Below, one piece after another: positions 26,174 through 34,765 of a stretch of 64,000 bases of DNA. The translations under genes were made by a program, and so were the position numbers. The DNA comes from Nocardiopsis metallicus (GTDB lineage Bacteria > Actinomycetota > Actinomycetes > Streptosporangiales > Streptosporangiaceae). The notes beneath the pieces were generated by a model that was not told the origin of the DNA, made no database searches, and saw nothing but the letters and a program-made list of their open reading frames with translations. The number at the start of each line of letters is the position of its first letter. Positions within the stretch are counted from its first letter, which is position 1. The stretch covers positions 620,001 to 684,000 of the forward strand of contig NZ_JACHDO010000001.1 in NCBI RefSeq assembly GCF_014201115.1, given 5' to 3'.

Positions 26174-27325
26174 TCAGCCGCGGTACTCCGACGCACGGTC
26201 CTCGGCCGCCGCCACCATCTGTTCCTGCCGGGCACGGACCGCGGGCCGCTCCGGGTGCGCCACCCGGCCCAGTTCGCTGCGGCGGCCGTGGCGGTTGGCC
26301 AGGGCCACCGCCGACGAACGGCGGATGCCCAGCTCCTCGCCCTGCTCGGCCAAGGACTGGCGTACCCGGCCGCGGTAGGCGTGCCGCGCCACGAAGTACA
26401 CGACCACGGCGGCCAGGAACACGGTCAGGGTCTTGACGAGGACCCCGAGGAGGTTCCCCATCAGCGGTGAGTCGAAGAACCAGTGCACGCCCATCGCCAA
26501 CAGCAGCAGGAGCAGCGCACCCGCCCCCCGGCGGGCTCCGGGCCGCCAGGCCGCGGCGGCCAGCAGCCCGATCGCGGTACCCGCCACGGCCGACATCGCC
26601 CAGTGCGAGCCCAGCCCGGTGAGGCCTACCCGCAGGAAGAGCGTCTGGACCACCGAGGCCACCCCGTCGGTGGCCCCCTGCATGGTGATCGTGTTGAGCG
26701 CGTAGGTGAGATCCTCCACCAACTGGAACCCCAGGCCCACCAGGGCACCCATGATGAAGCCGTCGACCGGTCCGCGCACCGCGCGCGGGGCGATGACCGC
26801 GATCAGCACGACCCCGATGACCTTGAACAGCTCCTCGTTGACCGGCGCGGTCAGCGCCGCACCCCAGGTGGAGCCGAACTCCAGGCCGCCAGCCCGGGAC
26901 CACGCGGACATCAGCTGGTGGTTGGCGACCAGGGCCAGCCCGATCGCTCCGGTCATGCCCCAGACCAGGGCCAGCAACGAGAACGTCAGGCTCGGGGCCC
27001 GGACCGGGCGGATGCGGCGCAGGATCCAGAACCCGAGTACCCCCACCCCCGCCAGCAGGACCATCGAGACCACGGCTTCGACGGTGAAGACCCGGATCGC
27101 TCCGGTGAAATTCAGCAGGGTGTAGCCGAAACCGCCCAGACAGAGCACTGCGAAGAGCACCATGGCGACCAGGCTCGGCAGACGTTGCGTGCGCGGCGGT
27201 CCCGGGGCCGTTCTCTGCCCGGGCAGGCGTTCGGTGCCCTCGTGGCCCTGCCCGGACTCCCGTGGGGTGGGCACCTGGCCGCCAGTGGTGGACGGAACAC
27301 GGGGTTCGGGGTGTGCCTGGCTCAT
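26174..27325 (-). CDS. PrsW-family intramembrane metalloprotease
   Basis: A 383-residue membrane protein with about eight hydrophobic helices and a polar N-terminal 50-residue tail. The PrsW glutamate motif NEELFK is at residues 163-168, the second acidic motif FQLVED at 200-205, and later histidines in GSHWAM and GVHWFFDSP complete the proposed metal site. Characterised PrsW cleaves anti-sigma factors in the membrane. A 4-bp ATGA overlap ties it to the membrane-anchored protein encoded just before it, a natural candidate partner or substrate (inference). Confidence 0.87.
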   Translation of the reverse strand: MSQAHPEPRVPSTTGGQVPTPRESGQGHEGTERLPGQRTAPGPPRTQRLPSLVAMVLFAVLCLGGFGYTLLNFTGAIRVFTVEAVVSMVLLAGVGVLGFWILRRIRPVRAPSLTFSLLALVWGMTGAIGLALVANHQLMSAWSRAGGLEFGSTWGAALTAPVNEELFKVIGVVLIAVIAPRAVRGPVDGFIMGALVGLGFQLVEDLTYALNTITMQGATDGVASVVQTLFLRVGLTGLGSHWAMSAVAGTAIGLLAAAAWRPGARRGAGALLLLLLAMGVHWFFDSPLMGNLLGVLVKTLTVFLAAVVVYFVARHAYRGRVRQSLAEQGEELGIRRSSAVALANRHGRRSELGRVAHPERPAVRARQEQMVAAAEDRASEYRG

Positions 27326-27933
27326 GAGGTGCCTCCGGAGGACCGGTCGAACCGGAGCGACTGGAGCAGTTTCTCCGCGTCGGCGAGTTCGGTCTGGCTG
27401 GCCTCGGCGCCGAAGACCTGTGCCTCCACCGCGAAGTCCTCGCGCGGGGCGGGGAAGACGGTCGCCGAACCGGTGTGCTGCCGGATGTGCATGTCGCCGG
27501 TGAGCCCCTCCGCGCCGCTCTCCGAGGTGATGGGTTGCGGTTCGCCCAGAGCCGCCGAGGCGTCACTGACCCGGACGATGTCGCGCATGCCCTCCCACAG
27601 TTCGGTGGCGGTGGCGCTCTCCACCGGCTGCACCACGCTCACGATGAGGTTCACCGGCCCCTTGGTGAAGAGGTACTGCTGGCCCTGGGAACTGGAGCCC
27701 GTATCGAGCTCCCAGCCGTCGTCGAAGGTCACCGAGGCCTCGTGCGTTTCGCCGGACCCGAGCACCATGCTCTGGCCCTCGGCCATCTCCTCGGTCTCGG
27801 GCAGAGCCGAGTTCACCAGCGCCCACCCCCCGGTCAGTACCGCGACCACTACCGGGGTGACCCCCAACGGGAACCAGTTGCTCCGCGGCCCCCGCGGTCT
27901 GGCATGGCGCGGCTGCGCGCTCTCCTCCGCCAT
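27322..27933 (-). CDS. Single-pass membrane-anchored protein of unknown function
   Basis: A 203-residue protein. A basic N terminus is followed by one membrane helix (PLGVTPVVVAVLTGGWALV, residues ~22-40) and an acidic extracytoplasmic domain of about 160 residues. The domain has repeated V-x-F-D-D-G-W and Q-Q-Y-L-F-T segments but matches no family I know. It is translationally coupled (ATGA) to the PrsW protease. Its short cytoplasmic tail and single helix resemble the topology of substrates of intramembrane proteases, but no sigma-binding domain is visible. Confidence 0.6.
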   Translation of the reverse strand: MAEESAQPRHARPRGPRSNWFPLGVTPVVVAVLTGGWALVNSALPETEEMAEGQSMVLGSGETHEASVTFDDGWELDTGSSSQGQQYLFTKGPVNLIVSVVQPVESATATELWEGMRDIVRVSDASAALGEPQPITSESGAEGLTGDMHIRQHTGSATVFPAPREDFAVEAQVFGAEASQTELADAEKLLQSLRFDRSSGGTS

Positions 27934-28268
27934 CGTGCCCCCATCCCTGTGTTCGTCCGGACGACCTGTCTGTGCAACAGCGAAACACCCGAAGAAGGGC
28001 GTACAGTCGAAAAAAGGGATGCTTGGCGCATATTTGCGGTGATTTCACCCGGGCAGGGGGTGGTGCGACCAGCGCTTTGCCTCCGAAGCCGCGGTGGGAC
28101 CGCTCCGCGGTGGTCGGTGGAGCCCCGGCGGTCCTCGAAAAGCGCCGGCTACGCGTTGGCCGAAGTCAGCCGCCGTCAGTGGGCTTGCCCCCTTTTGTAG
28201 GGGAGCCCACCCGTGATGGAATGCCACCCCAGCGTGACGGCCTACCGACGGAAGAGCACGGGAAACCG
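27934..28268. other. Divergent intergenic region, 335 bp
   Basis: This separates the minus-strand PrsW operon from the plus-strand methyltransferase. It has an unusually AT-rich patch around 27965-28045 for this genome, probably promoter DNA, and a hairpin at 28179-28210. No coding frame with support was found. Confidence 0.5.
28179..28210 (+). other. Leader hairpin upstream of methyltransferase gene
   Basis: GTGGGCT (28179-28185) pairs with AGCCCAC (28204-28210), and an inner CCCC/GGGG block extends the stem past a 2-nt bulge around the loop containing TTTTGTA. It ends 58 bp before the methyltransferase start, so it would lie in the mRNA leader or act as an upstream terminator. No known riboswitch class fits. 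Confidence 0.4.
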
Positions 28269-29054
28269 ATGCCGAAGCAGCCCACCGATTCTCTCAACGC
28301 GGATCGCTCCTCACTCAGCCACCGGATCCGCTACGCGTTGCGCCACCCCGGGCGGATCGGCCCCTACGTGCTCCGCTCCGTGCGCGACCTGCGACTCCGC
28401 CTCACCCACCGCGACCACGTCTCCTACTACCGCGCGGTGATGGCCTCCGACGCCGCCCGCGACCCCAAGGCGGCGGTCGGCAGCCACAACGAGGAGCGCT
28501 GGCTCGCCCTCGGCGCGATGCAGTTCGACTACCTCGTCGAACACGGACTCAAGCCCAGCCACCGGATGCTCGACATCGGTTGCGGCAACCTCCGGGCGGG
28601 CTGGCGCTTCATCGACTACCTGGACACCGGCGGCTACTACGGCATCGACATCTCCCCGGACATCCTGGTCGCGGGCAAGAAGGTCCTCGCCGAACGCGGC
28701 CTCCAGCACAAACTGCCGTACCTGACCCTCACCCAGGACCTGACCTTCGACTTCCTCCCCGAAGGCGCCTTCGACGTCGTCCACGCGCACAGCGTCTTCT
28801 CGCACTCACCCCTGGACGTGATCGACGAGTGCCTGGCCCACGTGGGCAGGGTGCTCGCCCCGGGCGGGTTCTTCGACTTCACCTTCGACCGCACGGAGGG
28901 GGCCGAACACCACGTGCTGCGGGAGGACTTCTACTACCGCACCGAGACCCTGGTCGACCTCGCCGCCGAGCACGGGCTGCGGGCACGCTTCATGGAGGAC
29001 TGGGAGGAGCGGCCGCACGGCCAGTCCAAGATCCGGGTCACCGCCCCGGACTGA
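28269..29054 (+). CDS. SAM-dependent class I methyltransferase
   Basis: A 261-residue methyltransferase. An N-terminal ~85-residue helical part (YALRHPGRIGPYVLRSVRDL) precedes the Rossmann core with MLDIGCGNLRAG at residues 100-111, YYGIDIS as motif II and FDVVHAHSVFSH as the post-motif. ATG 28269 (MPKQPTD) was chosen over upstream in-frame codons that lack homology. It sits just upstream of a truncated Stealth gene, which suggests a remnant of a surface-glycan locus, but the substrate cannot be read from sequence. Confidence 0.8.
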   Translation: MPKQPTDSLNADRSSLSHRIRYALRHPGRIGPYVLRSVRDLRLRLTHRDHVSYYRAVMASDAARDPKAAVGSHNEERWLALGAMQFDYLVEHGLKPSHRMLDIGCGNLRAGWRFIDYLDTGGYYGIDISPDILVAGKKVLAERGLQHKLPYLTLTQDLTFDFLPEGAFDVVHAHSVFSHSPLDVIDECLAHVGRVLAPGGFFDFTFDRTEGAEHHVLREDFYYRTETLVDLAAEHGLRARFMEDWEERPHGQSKIRVTAPD

Positions 29055-29224
29055 TCCGTCACCCTGAGCGGAGGTTGTGAACGCATCAGGTCACCAAGCG
29101 GCCTGTCCGGTCGCGATTCGGTCGCAGGTGGGTCTTTGTTCAGTTTCTCGTGCGTGATCGTGTCATCCGGGCGAGTGAATCGCGGGTCAGGACAGTGTGG
29201 TCTCCGAGCACCATCCCCCCAGAT

Positions 29225-29759
29225 CGGTGTGGGTCCGCCCATCCCGGAGGAGGTGGCGCCCAACTGGGCCGGGAAGAACGCCCGCGAACTCTTCCTGGAG
29301 TCCTTCGGCGCGACCATCACCCACAAGATCCGGCACGCTCCCTTCCCGCAGATCCGCGCAGTGCACCGGGAACTGGAGGAGCGGTACCGCGAGGACGTGG
29401 AACGCACCGCCGCCTCCCGGTTCCGGCACCCGGACGACATCGCCATGGCCACCACGCTGCACCAGTACTACGCCCTGCTCAGCGGCTACGGGGTGCGCGG
29501 TGAGTACCGGACCAGATACGTGGACATCGGCACCAACACCGCGGCTGACCGGCTCGCCGCACTGGCCGCGGGGGATCCGGCGGAGGGGGAGTACGACTTC
29601 CTCTGCCTCAACGACTTCGACACCCCGCCCGAACGCCAGGAGGCGGTGAGCCGCATGGTCCGTGACTTCCTGGAGCGCCGCTTCCCCTCCCCCTCCCGCT
29701 TCGAGAAGGAGAGCGAGCCGGTTGGCGGCCCCGAACCGGGGATCTCCGTAGCCGCCTGA
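29225..29759 (+). pseudogene. 5'-truncated Stealth-family (hexose-1-phosphate transferase) gene
   Basis: From about 29265 the frame encodes the C-terminal part of a Stealth protein: GKNARELFLESFG, KIRHAPFPQIRAVHRELEER, SRFRHPDDIAMATTLHQYYA (conserved region 3), then FLCLND and RRFPSPSRFEK (region 4). The usual N-terminal regions 1 and 2, with the catalytic core that adds sugar-phosphate to capsular or surface glycans, are absent. Upstream sequence back to 29055 has no Stealth similarity, and the possible start at 29136 gives an unrelated leader. I therefore call it a remnant of about 165 codons. No ribosome site fits the homologous part well. Confidence 0.72.
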
Positions 29760-29827
29760 CCCGCCCGGCCTGAACCGGTGACTCGTAGGGAACCCGTGCC
29801 CGCACGGGCCCCGATCGTGTCTCGGGG

Positions 29828-31273
29828 TCAGCGCAGGCGGCGGATGTCGCCTCGAACGCGGTAGAAACCGCCGCTGGTGGAGGTGAGGACCTCGCCCACG
29901 ACGTAGCGGGCGCCCGGGTGCCGGATGTCTTTGGGGAACTGCACCCTCAGCGAGGGGTCGTAGCCGTCGGAGACCACGCGCACGCGCAGTCGGCCGCCCT
30001 CGTTCACGCACTCCACGACGATCCCGTCGGCGTCGGAGATCTCGGCCGCGCGGACGGTTTCCAGTTCGGTGGCGGGGGTGACCGCGTCCCAGGCCGGAGC
30101 CTTGACGCAGACCGGCTCCGGGACGCTGCCCCGCTCGGCGGCCATGATGGCGGACTCAGACGCGTCGATGCAGGCCAGGGAGCCGTCGGTGGTGACGATG
30201 TAGAGCCGGTCCTGGTGGAACTGCATCGAGTAGGCCGAGCCGCACCCCGTCGCCAGCTTCCACAGGCGGCGGCCGTCCCGGGCGAAGCAGTAGACCGAGG
30301 AGTGATTGTCACCCGCGAAGACGTAGCGGCCGTCCGGGGAGGCCGCGCAGGAGAAGACAGCGCCGTCGCAGCGGTAGGTCGACCGGTGTTCCCCGTTCTT
30401 GCCGATGCGGTCCACGGAGTTGCGGGCGGTGGCGGCGAAGACCTCACCGCCCTCCTGCCAGCCGAACAGCACCGCGCCGCTGGTCGGCACTGACCAGCGC
30501 TCGTCTCCGGTGCGCGCGTCGTACATGGTCACGCCCCGGGAGTGGCCGTGGTAGACACCGGCCTCGTCGTGGCGGACCATCCACGCGGAGTTGCCCGTGC
30601 TGCGCCGCGCCCACTGGAACTCGTCCTCGTGGTCGATCACGGTGATCCGGCCCGCGACGTCGGAGACTCCCAGCACGCCGTCGTGGATATCCAGCCAGTA
30701 GATGTCCACGTCCTCGGCGATCTCGTACGCCACGTGCGGGATCTTCGCGCCCAGGTCGTAGACCTTGCCGTCGTCACAGCCCGCGTAGATCCAGAAGTCG
30801 TCGGCCACGATGCACTTGACGCCGTCCGGCAGGCCGTAGCGGGCGGTGACCTCGCCCTGGTGGGACAGGGTGTACACGTCTCCCCGCTCGTTGCCGACCC
30901 AGCAGCGCTCGTCGTCGACGAAGATGCCGAAGGCGGGACTGCCCGAGCGGAACCGCCACAGCACCGGGGCCTGACGCGCGGTCGACCGCTGGCTGACGAT
31001 GCTCCGCCTGGTCACGGCGCGTCGCTTGCGGACCCCGGCCACCGCGGGCTCGTACCCCTTGCGCCGCTTCTCGGCGATCTTCTTCGCCGCCGTGGCCTCG
31101 GCCTTGGCGACCGTGGCGTGGCCCGCGGTGCGCGACTGGCCGGACTCGCCGATCCGCCCGTAGCGGATGGTGACGTCGGTGCCGTCCACGATGACCTCGT
31201 AGAACTTGTGCGCGCCGCCGCCTTCTTCCGAAAGCTCCAGGTAGGTGCGGGTGCTGAGGCTGCTGGAGGTCAT
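29828..31273 (-). CDS. WGR-domain / PQQ-like beta-propeller fusion protein
   Basis: A 481-residue soluble protein. Residues ~1-80 form a WGR domain (YLELSEEGGGAHKFYEV, RYGRIGESGQ, the K-x-E-x-K basic helix), a fold known in poly(ADP-ribose) polymerases and some bacterial regulators. Residues ~105-400 form a beta-propeller (GDVYTLSHQGEV, GRITVIDHEDEF, GSLACIDASES). A C-terminal ~80-residue beta domain follows (VVECVNEGGRLRVRVVSDGY). There is no signal peptide, so it is cytoplasmic, unlike the five membrane propeller proteins here. WGR domains bind nucleic acid or protein; the role of this combination is unknown. Confidence 0.8.
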   Translation of the reverse strand: MTSSSLSTRTYLELSEEGGGAHKFYEVIVDGTDVTIRYGRIGESGQSRTAGHATVAKAEATAAKKIAEKRRKGYEPAVAGVRKRRAVTRRSIVSQRSTARQAPVLWRFRSGSPAFGIFVDDERCWVGNERGDVYTLSHQGEVTARYGLPDGVKCIVADDFWIYAGCDDGKVYDLGAKIPHVAYEIAEDVDIYWLDIHDGVLGVSDVAGRITVIDHEDEFQWARRSTGNSAWMVRHDEAGVYHGHSRGVTMYDARTGDERWSVPTSGAVLFGWQEGGEVFAATARNSVDRIGKNGEHRSTYRCDGAVFSCAASPDGRYVFAGDNHSSVYCFARDGRRLWKLATGCGSAYSMQFHQDRLYIVTTDGSLACIDASESAIMAAERGSVPEPVCVKAPAWDAVTPATELETVRAAEISDADGIVVECVNEGGRLRVRVVSDGYDPSLRVQFPKDIRHPGARYVVGEVLTSTSGGFYRVRGDIRRLR

Positions 31274-31548
31274 GGACTTCCCTTCGGCTGGGTTTCGGGC
31301 ACGCCGAAGGAGCGGCGGGCACCGAGGGGGAGAGGGGCAGGGGGAGGGCGGACGGCAGGGGAGGACCCACAGTCCGGATGGAGGCCTTGTCGACTGGTTC
31401 CCAACCTACGGGCCGGTACCGACAATCCAGCGTCTGCGCGGCTCAGGGCCGCATCCCGAAGCCAGCCCCGTGCTCCGCTCCGGTACCGATCCCGCAACCG
31501 CCTCCCGAGATCAGGCTCCTGTTCCCACGCCGTTCACCGTGTCGGCCT

Positions 31549-32490
31549 TCACAGCGTGGTGGGCATCGGGCCGCCGTTCCACTCGACCGTGTCCGTCAGG
31601 GACCGGGCCAGGTCCAGGGGCTCCCCGGACAGGTCCGCCATGGCGCGGTGGAGGTTCATGACGATCCGTTCGGCGTCCGCCCAGCCCGCGAACTCTCCGA
31701 GGCCGGTGGTGCGCGCGCACTCCAGAGGGGTGCGGCCCTCGCGGACGGCGTTCCCGGCGATCTGGAGCACGAACCGGTAGTAACGCTCGTGGGCGGCCAG
31801 GACCCCGTCCAGTTCGGTGCCGGTCAGGACCGGGCCGTGGCCGGGCACCACGTGGTCCGGGGCGAAGGAGCGCACCCACTCCAGGGAGCGCAGCGCGCCG
31901 TCGAGCGAGCCCATGAGCACCAGCGGGGTCAGCCCGTGGAAGAGCAGGTCACCGGTGAACAGGACCCGCTCCCCGGGCAGCCAGGCCACCACGTCGCCGG
32001 GCGTGTGCGCGGTGTACCCCGGATGGTGCAGGTCCACCCGGCGCCCGCCCAGGTGGAGGGTGAGCTCGCGGTCCATGGTGAGGGACGGGAGCCTGCGGGT
32101 GACCGCGCCCCAGTCGGGGACGGGGTCCCAGACCGCAGGCGGGTTCTCGAACAGGGGGTCCGCGCTGAGCGCCTCGCGCATGGCGGTCTGGCCGATGAGC
32201 ACGGTGGTGTCGGGGAGTAGGCTGTTGCCGTAGGTGTGGTCGCCGTGCTGGTGGGTGTTGACCGCCCAGCGGATCGGCGCGCCTGCCGTGGCCGTGCCGA
32301 GCGCGTCCAGAAAGCGTCGGGTCCGGGTCTCGGTCGCGCAGGTGTCCACCACCAGCACACCGTCCTCACCGGCCACGGCGCCCGCGTTGTTCACCCACCA
32401 GGTGCCGTCCGGCTGCACCCACGCGTACACCCCGTCGACGATCTCGCTCAACGCCCCGGCCCGTGGCCCGATCGGTACGGCCTCTCCCAT
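31549..32490 (-). CDS. MBL-fold metallo-hydrolase
   Basis: A 313-residue metallo-beta-lactamase-fold hydrolase. The metal motif NTHQHGDHTYGN (HxHxDH) is near residue 90. The later ligands are HTPGDVVAW (His of motif 3), TGDLLFHGLTP (Asp) and VVPGHGP (His). The fold and the TWWVNNAGAV start resemble quinoprotein-relay/SoxH-like or lactonase-type branches; the substrate is uncertain. ATG 32490 follows GAGGAAA. It stands between the WGR gene and a divergent DinB-like gene. Confidence 0.87.
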   Translation of the reverse strand: MGEAVPIGPRAGALSEIVDGVYAWVQPDGTWWVNNAGAVAGEDGVLVVDTCATETRTRRFLDALGTATAGAPIRWAVNTHQHGDHTYGNSLLPDTTVLIGQTAMREALSADPLFENPPAVWDPVPDWGAVTRRLPSLTMDRELTLHLGGRRVDLHHPGYTAHTPGDVVAWLPGERVLFTGDLLFHGLTPLVLMGSLDGALRSLEWVRSFAPDHVVPGHGPVLTGTELDGVLAAHERYYRFVLQIAGNAVREGRTPLECARTTGLGEFAGWADAERIVMNLHRAMADLSGEPLDLARSLTDTVEWNGGPMPTTL

Positions 32491-32777
32491 GGCGGTTTCC
32501 TCGCTCCCTGTGGTCGCCTGTGCCCGGTGCGGCAGCAGCCTAGCCCGAGGTCCCGTGCGAGAAGGGCGCTCCACTCGATTTCACTGGTCCACCAGGGAAG
32601 GTATGCACCTGTTCCCTGCGGTTTCGGGAGGCCTCAGGGATCGGATGATCGCAGCCACAGGGAACCACGGCTCCGCCTTCCCCCGTCTGCGGGGCTCAGT
32701 CCCGGAGACCGCCCACGGGCTGGCGCCCTGACCAGGACCGGCCTGTGGAAAACCGGACTTGGATCACTCCGGGGTGC

Positions 32778-32783
32778 TAACGT
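32778..32783 (+). promoter_or_regulatory. -10 element of a probable leaderless promoter
   Basis: TAACGT ends 7 nt before the ATG at 32791, which has no ribosome site. In actinomycetes this spacing puts transcription start on the initiation codon. No good -35 is visible. Confidence 0.45.
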
Positions 32784-32790
32784 CCCGGAC

Positions 32791-33531
32791 ATGGACACCC
32801 CCCGATACCTCACGGTTCTCCGCGAGAGCGGGACTCTCCTCGCCGACGCGGCCGAGGACAGACCCCACGCACACGTGCCCACCTGCCCCGAGTGGAACGT
32901 CGCCGACCTCGTCTGGCATGTCGGCGAGGTCCATCACTTCTGGAGATCGATCGCCTCCGGAGAGATCAAGGACCCCGACGACGGCTACGTGTCGCCAGAG
33001 CGGCCCAAGGACGAGGACCTCCTGCCCTGGTACCGGGAGGGGCTGGCCGAAACGCTCACCGTGCTCACCGAGCTCGATCCCGAGGAGCCCCGCTGGACGT
33101 GGGCCCCGCAGAAGGACGTGGCGTTCATCCAGAGACGGATGGCCCACGAGACCGCCGTGCACGCCTGGGACGTGCTCAACGCGATCGGCAGCCGTGCGCC
33201 GTTACCCGCCGACGTGGCCGCCGACGGGGTGGACGAGTTCCTCTCCTTCTTCCTGGGCCTGGCCGAGATGCTGGGCCTGCCCCGGGAGCCGGTCGGACCG
33301 GTCGGGACGGTGCTGTTGAGCGCGACCGACACCGGACAGGTCTGGTCGGTGGACCACACCGGTCAGCACTGGCGGGTCAGCCGCAGCCAGACACGGGCCG
33401 GTACCGCGGTCGGGGGAACCGCCTCCGACTTGCTGCTCGCCCTGTGGCGGCGGACCGGCAGCGAAGGCCTCAGTATCACGGGTGATGAGGAGGCCTTCGC
33501 GCGCTTCCTCAGAGCCGCCGAAACCGAGTAA
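32791..33531 (+). CDS. Maleylpyruvate-isomerase-family, mycothiol-dependent (DinB-like) protein
   Basis: A 246-residue protein of the mycothiol-dependent maleylpyruvate isomerase / DinB superfamily. The four-helix N domain carries metal-ligand positions His43 (LVWHVGEVHHFW) and the RRMAHETAVHAWD motif near residue 115 (Glu/His). A C-terminal domain with a W-x-V-D-H-T-G segment and a G-T-A-S-D-L-L-L-A-L-W helix is typical. Most members have unknown reactions using mycothiol as cofactor. The mRNA is probably leaderless. Confidence 0.83.
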   Translation: MDTPRYLTVLRESGTLLADAAEDRPHAHVPTCPEWNVADLVWHVGEVHHFWRSIASGEIKDPDDGYVSPERPKDEDLLPWYREGLAETLTVLTELDPEEPRWTWAPQKDVAFIQRRMAHETAVHAWDVLNAIGSRAPLPADVAADGVDEFLSFFLGLAEMLGLPREPVGPVGTVLLSATDTGQVWSVDHTGQHWRVSRSQTRAGTAVGGTASDLLLALWRRTGSEGLSITGDEEAFARFLRAAETE

Positions 33532-33638
33532 CCGGCCCGACCCGGGGGAGGGGCGAGAGGCTGGTCGGGTTTGGTCAAGACAGAGTGCCCGCGGTGAGGC
33601 AAGCACCAGGAGAGGGGAGCACCTGGGGCAGGAGCGCT

Positions 33639-33655
33639 GGTGAGAGGCGCTCACC
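33639..33655. terminator. Small hairpin between convergent genes
   Basis: GGTGAG (33639-33644) pairs with CTCACC (33650-33655) around a 5-nt loop, in the 152-bp gap between two convergent stop codons. Weak terminator candidate. Confidence 0.3.
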
Positions 33656-33683
33656 GGTCATGAGGTCCCGCGAACCCCGGCGG

Positions 33684-34526
33684 TCAGCGGTCGAGGAAGT
33701 CCGCGACCGTCCGGACGAAGAAATCCGGGTCGTCCAGCCAGGGGAAGTGGCCGCCGCCCGGCTGCACCGCCAACTCGCCGTCGGCGAACAACTCCGCGAT
33801 CTGCGCACCCACCCTGGGAATCGGAGCGCTGTCCAGTTCGCCCGCCACCACCAGTACACGGACATCCCACGACTCGGCGATCGCGCGGGCCCCGTCCGGA
33901 TCGAAGGCGTCCCAGGGCGAGAAGAGCCTGGCCGCTTCCTTGTTGGTCTGGGCCGCGTCGCCGGCCGCGTGCTCGCGGGCGGCCTCGTCCCAGCGTCCGT
34001 AGAAGAACGGCGTCATCGCCTCCCAGTCCGCGTCCGAGTCCGACCCGTCCATCAGGTTCTGGTACGCCTGGAACGCCTCCGCATGCCAGGGCTCCCCCAC
34101 CCGCAGGGCGGCCCGCTCGTCGCGGTGCTCGCGGGTGAACTCCACCCCGAGGGGGCGGGATCGGGCGGTCACCAGGGTGAGGGTTCGGACGCGGTCCGGG
34201 TGCGCGAGCGCGTACAGCAGCCCCAGGTCGCCGGCGGCGGAGTGGGCGAGCAGGTCCACCCGGTCCAGACCCAGGTGTACGCGCAGGGCCTCGATATCGC
34301 CGACCTGCCGGTCGCAGCGGTAGCTGGCCGGGTCCGCGGGTTCGGCGGAGTCACCGGTACCGCGCAGGTCGAGCAGGACCAGTCGGCGCCGGTTCGACAG
34401 CCCGCCGAGGTCACCAAGGTAGACGGAGGCGCGCATGGGGCCGCCGGGCAGACAGAGCAGGGGTTCGCCCCGGCCTTCGAGGCGGTAGGCGAGTTCGGTC
34501 CCGTCCGGGGCGGTGAGAGTCGGCAT
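33684..34526 (-). CDS. Alpha/beta-hydrolase (prolyl-aminopeptidase-like)
   Basis: A 280-residue alpha/beta-hydrolase. The oxyanion region is LCLPGGPM, the nucleophile elbow is AHSAAGDLG (Ser ~100), the acid is in VVAGELDSAPIP and the base is His in QPGGGHFPW. A G-T-G-D-S motif after the second strand resembles proline iminopeptidases. ATG 34526 follows AAAGGAT; a longer frame to 34589 lacks homology. Substrate unknown; it converges with the mycothiol-dependent gene and is divergent from the kinase. Confidence 0.87.
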   Translation of the reverse strand: MPTLTAPDGTELAYRLEGRGEPLLCLPGGPMRASVYLGDLGGLSNRRRLVLLDLRGTGDSAEPADPASYRCDRQVGDIEALRVHLGLDRVDLLAHSAAGDLGLLYALAHPDRVRTLTLVTARSRPLGVEFTREHRDERAALRVGEPWHAEAFQAYQNLMDGSDSDADWEAMTPFFYGRWDEAAREHAAGDAAQTNKEAARLFSPWDAFDPDGARAIAESWDVRVLVVAGELDSAPIPRVGAQIAELFADGELAVQPGGGHFPWLDDPDFFVRTVADFLDR

Positions 34527-34752
34527 GGCGAGATCCTTTCCCCGCAGGGTTCGGAACAGCAAGTGGTTTGTCCACGTTGGTTCGGCCACAACTGGTGGCA
34601 GGGGGATCCTCGGGGTTGAGGGTGAGAGGGCAGATCAGTAGGCGGCCCAGCATGCGCGGGCGCATCCGGTGATGAACCCCGTCTGCCGGGTGACACCGGT
34701 CCGTATCAACCGGGGCCGTGAAAACACCGTGCCGTGGTGACAGGGCGGCTGC

Positions 34753-34758
34753 TAGCGT
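34753..34758 (+). promoter_or_regulatory. -10 element of a probable leaderless promoter
   Basis: TAGCGT ends 7 nt before the ATG at 34766, with no ribosome site between. Same geometry as at 32778 and 62907. Confidence 0.45.
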
Positions 34759-34765
34759 CGCTGGC

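Noticed and set aside
29136-29224. N-terminal part of the Stealth-like frame from the 29136 start
   Set aside because: The translated leader has no similarity to Stealth regions and no ribosome site; treated as upstream sequence.
21691-29759. A polysaccharide biosynthesis cluster from the FkbM, methyltransferase and Stealth genes
   Set aside because: The genes are scattered, on both strands, and separated by unrelated genes; no glycosyltransferases are present.
31378-32220. 280-codon plus-strand open frame opposite the MBL-fold gene
   Set aside because: Shadow frame; the minus strand encodes HxHxDH and the other metal ligands.
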